A stretch of 64,000 nucleotides of DNA from Eremophila alpestris peregrina (GCA_009792885.1 WMCF01000089.1:1849496-1913495); one strand, 5' to 3'; counted from the first letter of the stretch, positions 12,169-26,600 are shown. The notes: generated by a model from the sequence alone, not told the origin. Numbers and translations are program-made.

Positions 12169-14421
12169 AAAATAACCAGGTGAAGTAATAATTTCTGTAT
12201 TTAAATATTCAGTCCTCTTGTTAGTCTTTTACCTGTTAAAGTCCTTTGAGTACCAAGAATGCAAACCTGGTGTGTGAAAGGAATGAAAAGAGACATTTTT
12301 ATTATTTTTTCCAATATTTATTTCATAGTGGCAATTTTTAAAATTCCTCTCTGTGCCTCTCTTGACCTGTAGGAGCAGCTGTTCTCTCTGACATCAGTTA
12401 TTCTCTCTGATATGTCTAAAACACTATGCACCTCAACACAAATCCCTAGTTGTAGTGTCTTCATTATTGATGGTGCAGCCTATATTGCAGCCACTGACTA
12501 TTTCATGCCAAGACAGGATGAAACCACCCTTGAAGAAGCAGACTCATGGGATGGTGTTATAGCTGTGATAATGCAGGGTTCAGAATGCACTGCAAAATAA
12601 GAATATGGGTGTCTGCTGAGTGGATCATCTTGCAGTTGTGCTATCAATATCCTAAGGCAAGGAGTAAATAGCAGACTTGTATTGTTTGCAAAGGCTGCAG
12701 GCACTTTAGTCTGGTACACCCAGAATTATGCTTCAAAATGCTCTTTTTAATTCAAGGTGTGTTTGCACATAGCTAAATATGGTCTATAAGTATGGAGCTT
12801 TGTGAGTGTCTAAAGCAAGATAGTCACATGGAATTCTGGTGCAGAGTAAATTGATCTATTTCACTGATTACTGATTTGAAGTTTGAAGATGAAAAGGAAC
12901 AAGGACAAGGGAGAAGCAGGGGATGATGAGAGTAAATTATATATGAGCACCTTGGCAAAAAATTGTACTGAAAAGAAGCTCCATTGTGATAAATTCATGG
13001 AATTGCTTCTCATATAGAGTGGACTACTGATTTCAGGTTAATGCAGCTTATCCAAATTTAATACACCAACATAAGTAGGAATGGAAACTATACCATGGGA
13101 AAAAAATATCTTTTTTGCTCCTCCTTCCTCCCTCCCTCTCCCCTCTCTCCTGGTAATTCCTTCATGTCAATGGATTATTTTCTTGTTTTAGTTATCCACA
13201 AAATGATTATGGATTTACTCCTTGGTAGGCAGAAACTTAATAAAGATTTCCTAGCCTGGAGAACTTTTACAATAACATTCCTGGATGCCTTATTTGGTTC
13301 CTGACTATCCAAAGACACATTTACAAGACTAAGCCTATTTCCTCTGGTATACTATTCAATTAGATGAAAACTTCTTAAATATTGCTTGAAAGGTGTTTTG
13401 GGGAAATATAAAAGCATTAGTATTGTTCTTTAGGGTATTCTCTGTCAAAAAGTACCTACAGAATATTATTGCCTCAAAGTAATAATCTGTGTAGGGATAA
13501 AGAAAGCAAACAAAAAAACAGCTAAAAGAATATTTTGAATTAAAAAAATCTTAATCTAGATAAAGATATCACTTAATAAATTGAACAAACATTGAAAGCA
13601 AAATTTATGTATATTTATTTAGAAAATTTTGATTTTGGGGACAATTTCAGTAAAAAGCCTGCTAGTTTATACAGTATTCAGGGGAAAAAAAAAAGACCAA
13701 GAAAGAAACCAGCCAACCAAATAAAACTAAAATAAAGCAGAGGTAGATTGCATCATTCATTTTCCAAAACAGATTTTCATGTAAAATTTGAAAATATGTT
13801 TTCAAAAGCTAGCAGTATTGATACAGTTTATTTTGCCTGTGCAAAAAGCTACCATATTTTACTGTTTCTTTTCTGTTCTTAGCACACAGTCAGTAAAGCT
13901 CAGAAGGTCTATGATTCTTTGTTAAAATATCTACTTTGTATCAAACCAATTGTATTTATCTTAAAATTAATAATTTATTCTTTTTATATATTTTTATGGT
14001 GAATGTACTTGCATCAGGGGACAAGAGCTTGCAGAAGAAACAAAAATTAATGTCTATTATAATAATCTGATTGCAACAGAATTTTCAGTTCTCATAGTTA
14101 AGCTATTGGATCACACGAAGTTGCAATAATAGTTTCCATACCTCAAGTTTTACAGAAAGTCTACGTGTCATTCTGTGCTGCAAAAAAAAACCCCAAAAGA
14201 CCCAAAACAATAAAGCAAACAAAAAAATCAGCTATCTCAGTGAGAGCTAAACCAGATATGACAGAACACTGACCTTTTGAGAACAGTTTTCAAAGAAAAA
14301 TACAAGGTTTATTATTTTATTTGTGTAAGGGGGTGTAATAATTATTTTTAAATTGATTTTAAAAAGGGCAAAGATACAGATTAAGATAGTCATGATTTAT
14401 TTTCACTGATGCTCCAGAATC

Positions 14422-14447
14422 CACATAGACAGGTATGTGTCTATGTG
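14422..14447. repeat. Perfect hairpin, 10-bp stem, 6-nt loop
   Basis: Arms CACATAGACA and TGTCTATGTG around the loop GGTATG. A stem of this length could occur about once in 64 kb by chance. Confidence 0.9.
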
Positions 14448-15930
14448 TTTCAAATACAGCTGAATTTTTTAAAAAGCAACTTTTGAATACTTAGTCTATG
14501 GAACAAGAATTCTAGCCTTGTTTAGCCTTAATAGGAAAAGCTGTCACCAATTCTAGCTCAAGGTTTAGAAAGAAATAATATTTAAATTTAGTGCACTGCA
14601 GTCATGGTCACTCATTGATGTTCACCAAAGCACCTATGCCTAGCTTCTTTTCTTTACTCCAGTATTCTGAGAATAGTGGAGAAATGGAAATATTTCCTAA
14701 GTATCATCTAAAAATAAACATAGGAATATATTGCCAGTATTCTGGGCCAATCCATGATCCTTTCTTTCTGGATTAATTTCTCTGGGTAAAAGGGATTGTG
14801 ATGAATAGGACTGACAAGAAGAAAAGGGTTCCACATAAAAGCTGCAGTGAGAGGATAGGTATGGCTATGGCTAAACAACATCATAATTGATTCTGCATAA
14901 GGAATCCTTTTTAATGCAAATGCTGCTATACTGTCCTCTGCCTCACAACCAAGAGGGGACAAAAATCTGGTGGAGGAAAATCTGGTAAGAGACACAACCT
15001 TACCTCCTCAGTAGATACCAGAATAATTACAGGGACATCTCTGGCACATATGTACAACCTTCACGTCTTACACAGTCATGCCACAACCTAACTCAGTCTG
15101 GATATTCCTTAAAACAAAATTAAATCATGCATAAAGCTCAGCCATAAGGGAAGAAAAAAAAATCTTTAGACACTCTAGGGGGAAGGAAATTAATGTAGGC
15201 ATGGTTAAACAGCACTCGATTCTGAGGAGACCCCTCTAAGTCATCCCTAGAAGGTGTTTTGATTGTGTCATTGTGCTGGTTCATTAAAACTCAGACACAA
15301 CTCCCCATCTAATTCCCACACAAGTAAGAAGAGGGTTGCCTTCATAAGGTAGCACTGCCATAAAGAAAACATATATAAAATAATTTCCATAAAATTATTT
15401 CAAATACAGCAAATCCTTTGCTCTGTAGGAGGACACCTCGCTCCAGCACTCTGCCACTAACCTGTTATATAGAAACTGCCCAGCTGTACTATATTATTAT
15501 TTCTATTTGTGCTTAGCCATGATGATGTTGTCAGCTTTGGAGTTTGCTTTTGTGAGTGGGAGATTTATGCTGTCATGCAGCAATTCAGGAAGCAATCAAA
15601 CAATAGAGGGGAAAAAAAATTACCAGAAATTACCTGTATATAAAAGTTTAGGGCAGAAATTAGAAAAGTCTTGTTCTATTCTTCCCCTACAAGTGGATTA
15701 TGGAAAAAATAAAGTAGGAGGAGGAAGACTCAAGATTTTTATGTATAGCTGTGTGGAAAAAGGATTTTTTTAAAATCTAAAGGTTAGACATTTTTTGTTG
15801 GAAGTTAATTAAAATCTTACTTAATTCAATAAGATGCATTTTTATTTTCCTCAAACAGCCAGAGAAGCAGATATTTTACTGAAGAAAATAGATTTGTTGA
15901 TATAGAAAACAATTTCAAAAACATTAAAGA

Positions 15931-16614
15931 TGCTGCCTGGAAAGTAGTCCATCAGAAAAGGATGTGGGAATGCTGGTTGACAGCTGTATAAATATGAGCC
16001 AGCCCTCTGTCCAGGTGGCCAAGAAGGCCAATGGCATCCCAGTCTGGATCAGCAACAGTGTGAACCAGAGCAGAGATTGTCCCCCTGTACTTGGCACTGG
16101 TGAGGTCACAATTCAAGTCCTGTGTCCAGTTCTGGGCCCCTCACTAAAAGAAGGACACTGAGGGGCTGGAGTGAATCCAGAGAATGGCAGAGAAACTGGT
16201 GAAGTGTAGAAAATTAGCCTGATGAGGAACACCCGAGGGAGCTGGGGGCGATTAGCCTGAGGAAGAGGAGGCTCAGGGGTGCCCTTCTTGCTCTCTACAG
16301 CTGCCTAAAAGGAGGATGTAACCGGGTGAGTCTTGGCCTCTTCCCCCAGGAAATCAGTGACAGGACAAGAGGAAATGGCCTCAAGATGCACTGTGGGAAA
16401 ATCAGGTTGTACATCCAGAAGAATTTCTTCATGAAAGGGATTGTTAAACATTGGAATGTACTGTCCAGGGAGCTGGTGGTGTCACCTTTCCTGTAGGCGT
16501 TCAAGGAACTACCGGACATGGCACATAGTGCCACTGCCGAGTGCTAACAGATGATGTGGTGATTTGACTCAATTATTTTAGAGGTCCTTTCAAACCTAAA
16601 TGATTCTGTGATAT
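15931..16614 (+). mobile_element. CR1 LINE, 5'-truncated, 3' end retained
   Basis: This second 3' CR1 copy aligns landmark for landmark with the copy at 3055-3848. It has 'atgagccagccctctgtcca', 'ggccaatggcatcccag', 'ctgtgtccagttctgggccc' at about 16119, 'gagggagctgggggcgatta', and a diverged tail 'gaggtcctttcaaacctaaa' then tgattctgtgat at 16601-16612. It is more diverged than the first copy (degraded tail, several indels), so probably older or from another subfamily. No functional ORF remains. Short frames on either strand here are shadows. Confidence 0.92.
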
Positions 16615-19600
16615 AGCTAAATTTTAACATTTTGTGTCAATAGTTCCCCTTGCTCATATTAGATGGATTCTTTCATCTTTCTATTTTTTGTTGACCCTTA
16701 ATATTTTCAGATATCTGACTCAGCCACTTTTCTAATGTGATCAAAATCAATCTACAACTATCTTTGTTATCCTTAAAGAGGTCTGACTGAAGCCCACTGA
16801 AGTGATGGCTACTGTGATCACATCTTTTCTTTGTTTAATCACATGGATAAAATTTTCCTCATATTGATTTCATTGATAATCTCCAAGAAAGTTTGGGGCT
16901 TATAGCTTAAAGTGTTTCATTATATCTGAAACATGGCATATGCAGTAAACAAGCCTACCATTAGCTGCCTATAATTTTGTTGTGTTTGTTTTTGTTTTGT
17001 TTGTGTCCCCCAGCGATATTAAAAGCCATCAACTGTTTCTTCAGAAAGTTCCAATAATATATGGCAAATAAAATGTCAATAATCTGGCCAATTTATACAC
17101 CTATATATACACACACATGTATATCTCATACTTTAAATACATTTAATCTCAGTGTACCCATAAAAAGGAAGATAGAAATATTAGTGTGATGTTCTCCTTC
17201 AGGAACAACCCATTTACTTTTCTGAATATGTATGTATCTGGAGTCAGTTTTGGTTTGTGGTTGTGTCTGAGCCCAGACCTTTGGTGAGCCCAGGGCTGAC
17301 GTGTCCCAGAGATCTGCACAAGCCAGGCCATAGGAAGCAGGTTTTTCAGTCCCTGAGAGCTAATTGTGGCTGTGCCAAACTGAACCAAATCCAGAAGACC
17401 ATCACCCCAGGGGGGGGTGGCCCACAGCACCCACTGAGAGCTACATCTCTGCAGATATCAAGCTCATAATTTCTTCAAACACCATACTAGAGAGAAACAG
17501 CTGACATAATATTTCTTTGAAGTAGTTTAGGTTCATTTCTTTTCTTCTAAAAAATCCTCTACAGCACAGTTAATCCACTCTTCATAACTGGAGTTGACTA
17601 TTATTTATGAGGATTAATATAAAGTTCACAAACAGGACTTGCAATTTTTTAGCAAAATATTTGTGTCATTTATAGCTCATTGTGGTGTATAAGGAATGGA
17701 AGGCTAACTTAGAAGCAAAGTTACAGTGTCCTGGTTTCATCCAACATACCCCAAACAAGTATTGCAGAAGCAAAATATATCATGTGACCTGCTGGAGATA
17801 AACTGATAATAGAAAACTGGGACAGTCAAATTCAGCATATTTTACATCTGAAAGCAAGTAATCTTCAGAAAAATTGTTGCTATAAAAGGATTTATTAGTA
17901 TATTTTCCTGTGCTTAGTTACGTTTAAAGCTTGCTTCATAAGCAGTTAACTTGGACAATTAACACTAGGAAATGTATGCTTTTTTGTATTGAACAAAACC
18001 AAAGTGCCTCAGTCCTTTAAATGTAATGTATAAGAGGTGTCATAACTAAAATGCCTTTTAAGAAAATCCTGAAAATGGCAAAATGGAATAATGTCTCTCT
18101 TTCATTTACTTTTTAAGTAGCTTGGAGTTCTGCAGACAATGAAATATGAAAATTTAAAATTTTACTTCCTGATGCTACTTGATCAATATGGAAATTACCT
18201 CCAACCGCATTGTCCAGTTTTCTAGTGTCTGTTGCTCTGAGGTACAGAATATCATGTGGCTTTGTACCAAACCCACAAAAGTCTAAAATCACTGATATTT
18301 AAGGAAAATAAAGATGTTCAAATTAGTCCTGTAAATAGTTAGCTATGAAACAAATTGAGACCTTTGATTTAAGAAATTTCAGTACTAAGAAACAATATCA
18401 AGAGAAATGCAACAAAAAACCAGCATACAATAGTTTTAAATTTTTTAAAAATATATTCTTATTTTTAAATATTTAGATTTTGAAGAGTTGAAAAATATGT
18501 ATATGTATGTATATAAACATAGTTCTCAAATGTAATTCTTCTTTCTCTTATTCGGTTCATTTCACTACTAATCATTTGTGTCCAATATAGCAACTATGAA
18601 AAAAAAAAGACACAAAATCTTCACTAGATATCATTTTACTCCTGGGAATTTGGTTTCCTTAGAATGATATTCCTTATTATTTTACAATCTGTGAAAGACC
18701 AATTAAAATGGTAATACATATCAGACATAACATATAGTTAAAATCCTGCAGTTAATGAAGATCCTATATTGGAGTCTGCTGCAAGTGTGACTGCAAATAT
18801 AAAAATGGCTATTTCTATGCCTTACCCGACATATTCCATTTCAATTCCAGTCTATATAATGTAGATTATGAAGGGCTTCTTAATAAGAAATAAAGCTTAT
18901 TGGGGTGACTTTTTATACAAACAGTATTTTACAGAGGGCACAGAATCGTTGTTTTCTGTTCTACTTTGAGATCACAATTTTTCATTTTGAGTTTCTCCAA
19001 ACTCTCATAATTGTCTGCATCCAACATAATTTCCATAGCCACTGGTATTTTTGCATAGTTGCCAGTTACTGTTCTGGCAGTGCACAATGGAGAAGTATAG
19101 TATGTGTATTTGACTCAACCTCATGACAAAGGTAAGCTCAAATACTTTTAAGACATTCTGAAAAGATATTTGTGATATCTTGAGGTGTACAACATAGTGC
19201 TGGGCAAGAAGCACACGTGTGGGCTGGCATAATGCTGGAGAGCTACATAAACCTTGAAGCACAGACAGAAAGGTTACTGTTCTGAAATATGTTAGACACA
19301 TAACCAAGCAGTTTGAAATATTTAAAAACTTGGTTGAGTTGGTGAAATTTGCTCTTATAAATGTCCTTTAAAGGAGTACATATATAAGCAGTACTTAGAA
19401 ATTTTTGTTTCTTCTACATCTTCATTATTACATCCGCTTAATTTTGGCATGCATATTTATTATTATGTTTAGTGCATCAGTCAAAGAAACATTCTTGCTA
19501 TAAGAAGTTACAAATACATTTAAAAAAGAAACCACATTTCAATGTGGAGATTAATATTCATATTTCTATGTGCACTGATGGTCAAATGGATCAATGGTAA

Positions 19601-20820
19601 ATGTATTTTTCTATGAAAATAAAAAGCAAAGGAAAAATTTAAAGTGCTTCTTAGTCAGTCTTTAGTGGATGGAATCCATGACAACAGATGATATGCTATT
19701 TTATGTGTTTTTTATTCATGTTTCATCCTTGGAGCACTGGTTATATGACCTACACAAGAATAAAATTTTAAAGATTGGTAACAAAATACTCAAAAAGACC
19801 TGCCTAATTCTATAGTAGGTTTCTATGAAATAGTCAATAGAATCTATCTTCTAAACTAGTTACCTGCTTTTCAAAACCTTTCAAAACCTTGGTGGTCCCA
19901 CATTGATGTAGCAATATATTAAAAAGACCAAGAAATCTTATTCACCTCTAATTTTATATGCTTCTTTTTGTACAATAGTGTTATAAAACAGAGAAATGAA
20001 GGATTGATTTTCATAAATGAGAAATTTACTCTCAAATTAAATCCACATCATGCATTGATATTTATAATGATAAATGTTTGATTTCTGTTTGCTCTAATAA
20101 GGTGGATTTAGTCTGTGTAATATGCTATTGACAGTTATGTGACTGGCAAGTTCTCTCCAAGATTACTTCAATCATTTATTTCAGGATGTACATAGTAGAC
20201 TGATGAGCTCCTGATCCTTTATTTGCAAACCTGAAATGCGGGGTCGGATAACATTCAAGGCAGAACTTTACAGGAAACTAGACCAATAAATAGTGAAAAT
20301 TGGATCTTGAGATTTCAAATGATTGTCAGGAAACAAAATTAAACAACAACATAATGTTCAGGAATTAAAAAAAAATTGCACCAAGATAATGAAACAATTT
20401 GGAGTTAATGGAACACTATAAGAGAAAGATGCTAATGATCCAAAATAATTTCTGTGTCCTTTGGTGTAATTTCCAGGCTATCTTTCTGTAATTTGGAGCT
20501 CTGCTAGGAGGAATGGATTAAAGATTGGCAAAGGCAATTGTATATCACTCAAGTGACCTGGCAGCTGGAATAACTTTTGATAACCCTGTCTGAACAGTAG
20601 GACAGTGATCCTGTAGCATGTACAGAGTTTAAGAGTGCCTGCATCTCCATTTGTATGCCTCTGCCTGGATGCTGCTTTGGATATGCCCTATTTAGTCAGG
20701 TAATGGAAATAAATTTACTCTTGGTGCTCTAATCACAATCTTATGGTTGTTTTGGCTGCTTCTCTGTGTTGCCTGTTGCACACTTGACAAACCTGACTGT
20801 CTTCTGTGAGGAAGCAGCTG
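16615..20820. other. Anonymous AT-rich stretch with one GC-rich patch
   Basis: No gene or recognised repeat. A patch at about 17268-17466 is clearly GC-richer than its surroundings, with frames open on both strands. I could not assign it to a repeat or a conserved exon. A 10-bp tandem duplication (tcaaaacctt twice) lies at 19871-19890. Confidence 0.45.
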
Positions 20821-22013
20821 CCTAGATGAATGATAAGACATCAGTGAGTATTCTTTATCTTGACTTTAAGCAAGGCATTCAGCTCTGTCTTTCACAACAC
20901 CCAAACTCAGGAAGCATGGACTGCATGAGTGGACAATGAGGTGGATTGAGAACTGACGGAACAGCAGATCCCACAGGGTCAAGTTGGAAGCCTGTCCAGA
21001 GTGGTGCCTCCCAGGGTTCCATACTGGGCCCAGCACTAACCCATCAATGACTTGGATGAAGGGGCAGAACCTCCTCAGCAATTTCATTGACAACACGAAG
21101 TTGGGAGGAGTGGCAAATAATCCAGAGGGCTGTGCAGCCCTTCAGAGGGAACTTGATATGGCGGAGAGCCAGGCAGAGAAAAACAATCTGAAATTGAACC
21201 AAGGTACATACAGGGTCCTGCACCTGGGGGAGGAACAACCTCAGGTACCAGCACAGGCTGGGGAGACCTGCTGGGAAGCAGCTCTGCAGGGAAGGAACTG
21301 AGGGTCCTGGTGAACCACAAGCTGTCCATGAGCCAGAGCTGTATCTTGGGGGCCAACAGATCAATTGGATCGTGGGTGCATTAGGAAAAACGTTGCCTCA
21401 GGTGCATTAGGAAGATGCATTAGAAAGACCACTGAGGTTTGATGGAGGTGATTCTGCCCCTCTAGTAAGCCACAGAGAGGGAAATCTGGAGTGCTGTGTC
21501 TAGTTCTGGAGTCCTCAGCACAAGAGACACATGGAGCTACTGGAATAATCCCAGCAGAGGTTAACATATTTAAGGTACAAGAATACCTCATTTATGGGAA
21601 ATAGCTGAGGTAACTTGGACTGTTCAGCCTCGAGAAGAGATGATTGAGAGGGGATCTCATAATTGTCTATAAGTATCTGAAGGAAGGGGCCAAGAGGATG
21701 GAGCCAGGCTCTTCTTGGTGGTGCTGAGCAATAAGACAAGAGACAATGGGCAGAAAATGATGCACAGGAAGTTCCACCTGAATATGAGGAAGAATTTTAC
21801 TGTGCAGATGACTGACCACTAGAATAGATTGCCCAGAAAAATTGTAGAGTCTTCCTCACTGACATTCAGAGATATTCAAGACTGTATGGATGCAATCCTG
21901 TGCCATATGGTGTAGGATGACTGCGCTCGAGCAGGGAGGTTGGACCAGCTGACCCACTGTGGTGCCTTTCAACCATATCTCTTCTGTGATCTGAGATCCC
22001 ATGAAATTCTGTG
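20821..22013 (+). mobile_element. CR1 LINE, longest copy in window, RT remnant and 3' UTR
   Basis: The copy starts within the reverse-transcriptase domain: the nucleotides at about 20860-20883 match the CR1 segment encoding the Asp-Phe-Ser-Lys-Ala-Phe region. It runs to a diverged 3' tail near 22013. The frame at 20984-21301 keeps an obvious CR1 RT stretch ending in KLGGVANN-type and VLHLG-type motifs. The catalytic FADD box reads FIDN, so both catalytic aspartates are altered or lost and the enzyme would be inactive. Frameshifts and stops break the rest. A local duplication around 21379-21424 repeats gtgcattaggaa. No upstream CR1 promoter or ORF1 is present. This is a dead, 5'-truncated copy. 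Confidence 0.92.
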
Positions 22014-23631
22014 GATGAAATTCAGTTGCTGTTTTCATTCATTTCCTTAGCATTTGGATGTCCTGAATTATGAGGTCACATTTAATTCTTGCAATTATAT
22101 TGTTTTGAATTGTGGTATTGTGCAAAACTGCTGTTTTAACCCCTCCTGAATGCTGTAAGAAGGGAAAACTACATCAATAGTTTCCCAGCATCTCTCTAAA
22201 TGAAGATAAAATTACATAAAGCCTCTTTCAGTGCCATAGGAAATGTTAAATTGGAAAGACAAATTTCCACATATACAGAGAGGATCATGAGTTCCTTAAT
22301 GGTTAATGTCAGTGACTGACACAAACTACTCATATTAAAATTGAAGATATGTCGCATTACTTCTTTTCTGACACAAAGTTCCATTTTTAATTAAAAATTT
22401 AAAAAGCTCATCTATTTTATGCTTGGATTTGTGTTCAAAGGAGAAAATGGCTCATGCACTAGAGGGTGACAATATCTAATTGTGATCCTTCTACAGCTGA
22501 TATACCAAGTTTAATTGCAATAGAGCAGAAGTGAAGTTAATATTGTGCTATTGACACTAGCAGTTCAAGGCATGTTACAAATCAAGATGTCTGTTTTGAC
22601 ACTGTTTTCTGGTATATTTAATGGAACTTGTGCATGGAAGTTTCTCTTTTTTGGTAGCTGTCCCTTACCCATGGAGGAAAGTTTTAATTTTTTTCTAGAA
22701 ACCTATGCTGGAATATGGTTTTCATATATGAGTGAAATGAATCTTGTAAAATGATACCAAAGAACTAAAATTTAACTTTTTAAATTTATTGATGCATACT
22801 ACTATAGGCAATTTATATAAGGCCTTAGTTCCCACAACCATGTAAAAATATTACCCAGCATTTTTGAAGCCTTAGATCAGCAAATATCCCTATAAATACT
22901 GTAAGTGATGTAGGATTTGTCAGGACTGTTCACATGATGAGATTTAAAAGCTTCAGAGAACAAGTGTGGTACAGAAAACCTTTATTTTGATCAATTCAGT
23001 GTCTCTGCACTTACAGATGCATTGAAATGAGGTCCTGTGCTGATGTGGAAGAGGAAGATATGAAGTAGTGATGAAGAGCTGAGAATAAGATCACTGAGAA
23101 AAATTAACAGGGAGCCATGTACAGGCACAGTTTGCCAGGCTCTGACGGCTTCTCATCCCACCGGGGCTGGAGAGAGGAGCAGTGTGAGGAGGCACGTGAG
23201 CAGTTTGTAATGAGATTGCAGCCAGAGCTTGTGGAAAGCAGCAAAAGCTGATCCAGAGCCCTGTGCCCAGAGGCACAAATAACAGAAAAGGGGAAGAGTA
23301 CTGTCAGGATATCTTCACTGAAGAATGAGCTTTCACTACACTAATTCTGGTCTGCCTCCAGAGGGCTGAGCTCAATTTGCCTAGCTTGAACAAATAGCAC
23401 GGCGTACTTGTAGGGATTAATTTTATCTATTGCATGCATTGTAATAAAAGCCCCACTGGGCAGTTACATATCAAATTACTAAACGTGTAAGCAGGCTTAT
23501 TCCTTTTTCCCCAACTTTCCTACTTCTTGTAAAGCTAAAGATTAATTGCTATTTGAACTGCCTTGGGGGATGGGAAAAGAATTAAATGGGAAAAAAATTA
23601 TACACTAAAATGAAACTCATGATATGTCCTT
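22014..23631. other. Anonymous AT-rich sequence
   Basis: No gene or recognised repeat. A modestly GC-richer patch lies near 23100-23280. Confidence 0.5.
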
Positions 23632-23667
23632 AAAAAAAAAAAAAGAAAGAAAGAAAGAAAGAAAAAA
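23632..23667 (+). repeat. A-run and (GAAA)n microsatellite
   Basis: Thirteen A residues are followed by five GAAA units and a short A-run. Low-complexity purine tract. Confidence 0.9.
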
Positions 23668-26600
23668 GTGTGTATATTGAGAGTTTCAATTGATTTTACT
23701 TAAAAAAACCCCATAAAACCTTGTCACACTTCCTATAAACAGGGTATTGACAATTTTCTGTGTGTATCCCCTGTGCCATTAGTTACATCTTAAGAGTCAT
23801 CCTAAATTGCCTAAATTTTAGATTTAATTAAGCTTTATTCATGTAATACTTTATTTTGTTTGTTTTTTTCCCACCTTGAAATAGCCATTTGTCTTGGGAG
23901 ATGGTGAGTGAGAACCATAGTAATTTCTGCTAATTTTTTAGTATGCTGTTTTCTTTATTTTATTTTTTTTTCAGTTCTCAGAAAGGGTTTTTGCCTTCAG
24001 TGATTTGCTTTTTCCACAGGAGCTATTTATGACTACTGCTCATTTAATTTTCTCCTCCTAAGTCTCTGAATTTTTTCAGTATCTCATTTTTCTCACACTA
24101 ATGCATTAATGAGAGCTTCAGGGGATTTTATTTGTTTGTGTGTTTTTCCCCTTAAAGTGTACTTTATTGCTTCATCTTCTATGATTCGCTCATATTCTTA
24201 TCTAAAATATCAGGTGACATATTGCTTTTGTTTTGTCACTACCAGGGATTTTGTTTTACTGACGGTTCTCTTTGCTGCCTAAAGATCAGTAAATATGACT
24301 GGAACAGTACTCCTCCAGATTCTACTTTATTTTCACCTCAATTGAAGGCTAATGTACCAACTATTTTATTTTTTTTCTTCTTAGTCCACTCCACTCCTTA
24401 TTTCTTAGAATCACAGGTCTCAAGGAAGACTTCAATGACATGACTACGTCACTGTTCTATATTTAGTTGGTTGTCTTTTATGCTGTGAAAAGAATTTCTG
24501 TAACTTCCTAAAATTTTTTTCTACCCAGCTGTCTATTAGAATTCATATTATTGTTCAAGAAAAAGATCATACTGGCATTATTCATCAGGCTGGAAAATAC
24601 AGTAAAGTATGACTTGTCAACTGTCTTTCAGAGATCCTAAAGCCCAGCAGTTTTAATATCCAAGATGAAATAACTACAAAGCTTGTTTCATTTTACAGAG
24701 ATGTGCATATTATTATCTAGAATTATTTCCGTTAGCTTCTCGTCATAAAGCTGCAAACCTGTGGTTTGTATTGGTCAATATAATTTGGTACTGAGTTTTA
24801 CATTTTATCTAAGCCTTTCTCTGGCAGCTCCCTAGTACTAGCCTAACTACCTATGATCAAATTGAGTCTATATGTCCAATAAACATCACTCTCTCCAGCT
24901 AGTGCCACTGTACCGAAATTTGGGCTAGTCAAAATATATGGGATTATTTCTAATGGCCCTTCGGCTAAAACTCCTAGGAGCTACTTCCAGTAAATATTTC
25001 CCCTGAGCTTCAGTAATCACATGTGCTTGTGCTAGGGTAAATGTTTATTGGGATCAGCAGGAGCAACTCTGACTTGCATGTGTTCTTTGAATAGATACTG
25101 ACAGTGACAAATGGCTTTTGTGTCAAACTGTGCTTCTTGCATGAGCGTTTGCTCTTTGTCTTGTATCTTGGGTAGAGCTCCTGAAAATCAGATGATCTGA
25201 CATCTCTCCTTGTTTCCAGATAGTTATGTGCTCTAGTTTGAGTGTTTTGCCATCTCTCTTGGCCCATCAGCCCTCCATCCATTGCGAGACTAGACTTATT
25301 TGGTTCACTATGTTCTCCCTAACTTTATGGAAATAATTATATGTTTTGTTTGCTTGTTTATTTCTAGGGTCTAGGTAATTTATTCCTTCCTATCTGGTCT
25401 TCTTGAAGTAATTTTGGAGCAGTGACAGGAGCAGTATTACTTTCACAAATTAACAGACATTTGTTTTCACCCAGGCCTGGTTAAACAAACCACCTTTCTC
25501 CATTTGAACTATACACATCCCTAAAGAAAATCTATTCTCTGTGTCAGGTCAGGTGGAAAATGATGCAACTCCCCAACTTAGTGTGCCAAGTTGTGTTACA
25601 AGTGAATGAGTCACTGCACTGTAGTGGAAAGAGCTAGGCCGGACATCTTCACACAAAAAAAACCAAAAAAACCAGCAGAACTTCCCAGAAGAGCTAGAAG
25701 CTTATGAATTCCAGATAACTGGCAAATTCAGGATGATAAACTTTGTGTATCAAGCTCATCACCTTCAGGGTTTTTTCTACCAGTGCAGGTAGAAAAAGCA
25801 CAGATTCTGTCTTCTGTCCAGGAATGCCTAGAAAACCTATCAGTCAAAAGATGCTACAGCTTTATTCAAAGTTGTGTTTGGTAGATAAATTAGATCAATA
25901 GGTGTGTACAGAACATTCTTGAAAATCACAGAATTAATCCAGATGGGGATTTTTGTGAATTTGAGTCTAAACAGAACAAAGCCTTACGTTTTGCTTTTTA
26001 GGACATATTCTCTCTGAATAACAAAAGGGATTTCCTACCCTTTTTAAAATTGATCTACTAAACTGACTTGTCATGCTGAATCTTTGTATTTTATTTCCAA
26101 CTCATTAAAGAAACAGAAAAAAATAAAAGAGTTTCACTGTCTGAGTCAGTAGTGTGTGATGCTCTCTCATTGAAATAGCAATAAACTAGACATGTGTCTG
26201 TCCTGCAATGAGGGAACATTTTTTCTGGTGCCATTAAAAATTGTATTAAATAATAAATGGTGTCTAGGATGTCAAATGCTCTCTTTTTGTTCTAACAGCA
26301 ATCCAAGTATCCAGACACGGGCAGAGGTTTGATCTTCTCTTAAGTGTATGATTTCTTGTAGACCCATTACCAGACAAACTAGTCTTCTGTTCTTTTTAGC
26401 TCCTGGTGCTAAAAGGTGGCCCCTGGCAGGAAGAACAGGCAGAGGCCACTGGCTGCATAAGGAACCCCTGCAAAGAAAAATTACCGCATAATTTTCTTTC
26501 TCTCAGCCCAGGTATCTTTGGGTAGCTGTGGAAATGGGCCTTAACAGCAAAAGTGTGAAAGGAATTGATCCGAGTGCTTCTGATATCAGCAACAAACTTG

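Larger units (their letters stand above)
8629..15930. other. Long anonymous AT-rich stretch
   Basis: I see no gene, non-coding RNA or convincing dispersed repeat. Minor features are T-runs near 11468-11482 and 11992-12002, a C-rich tract at 12141-12168, and a 10-bp perfect hairpin at 14422-14447. The open frames are under 110 codons and have no recognisable domain. Confidence 0.5.

Noticed and set aside
19005..19307. 100-codon minus-strand frame, with a gtaag donor-like site on the plus strand at about 19131
   Set aside because: No protein-like composition or acceptor partner. Short frames of this size are common here.
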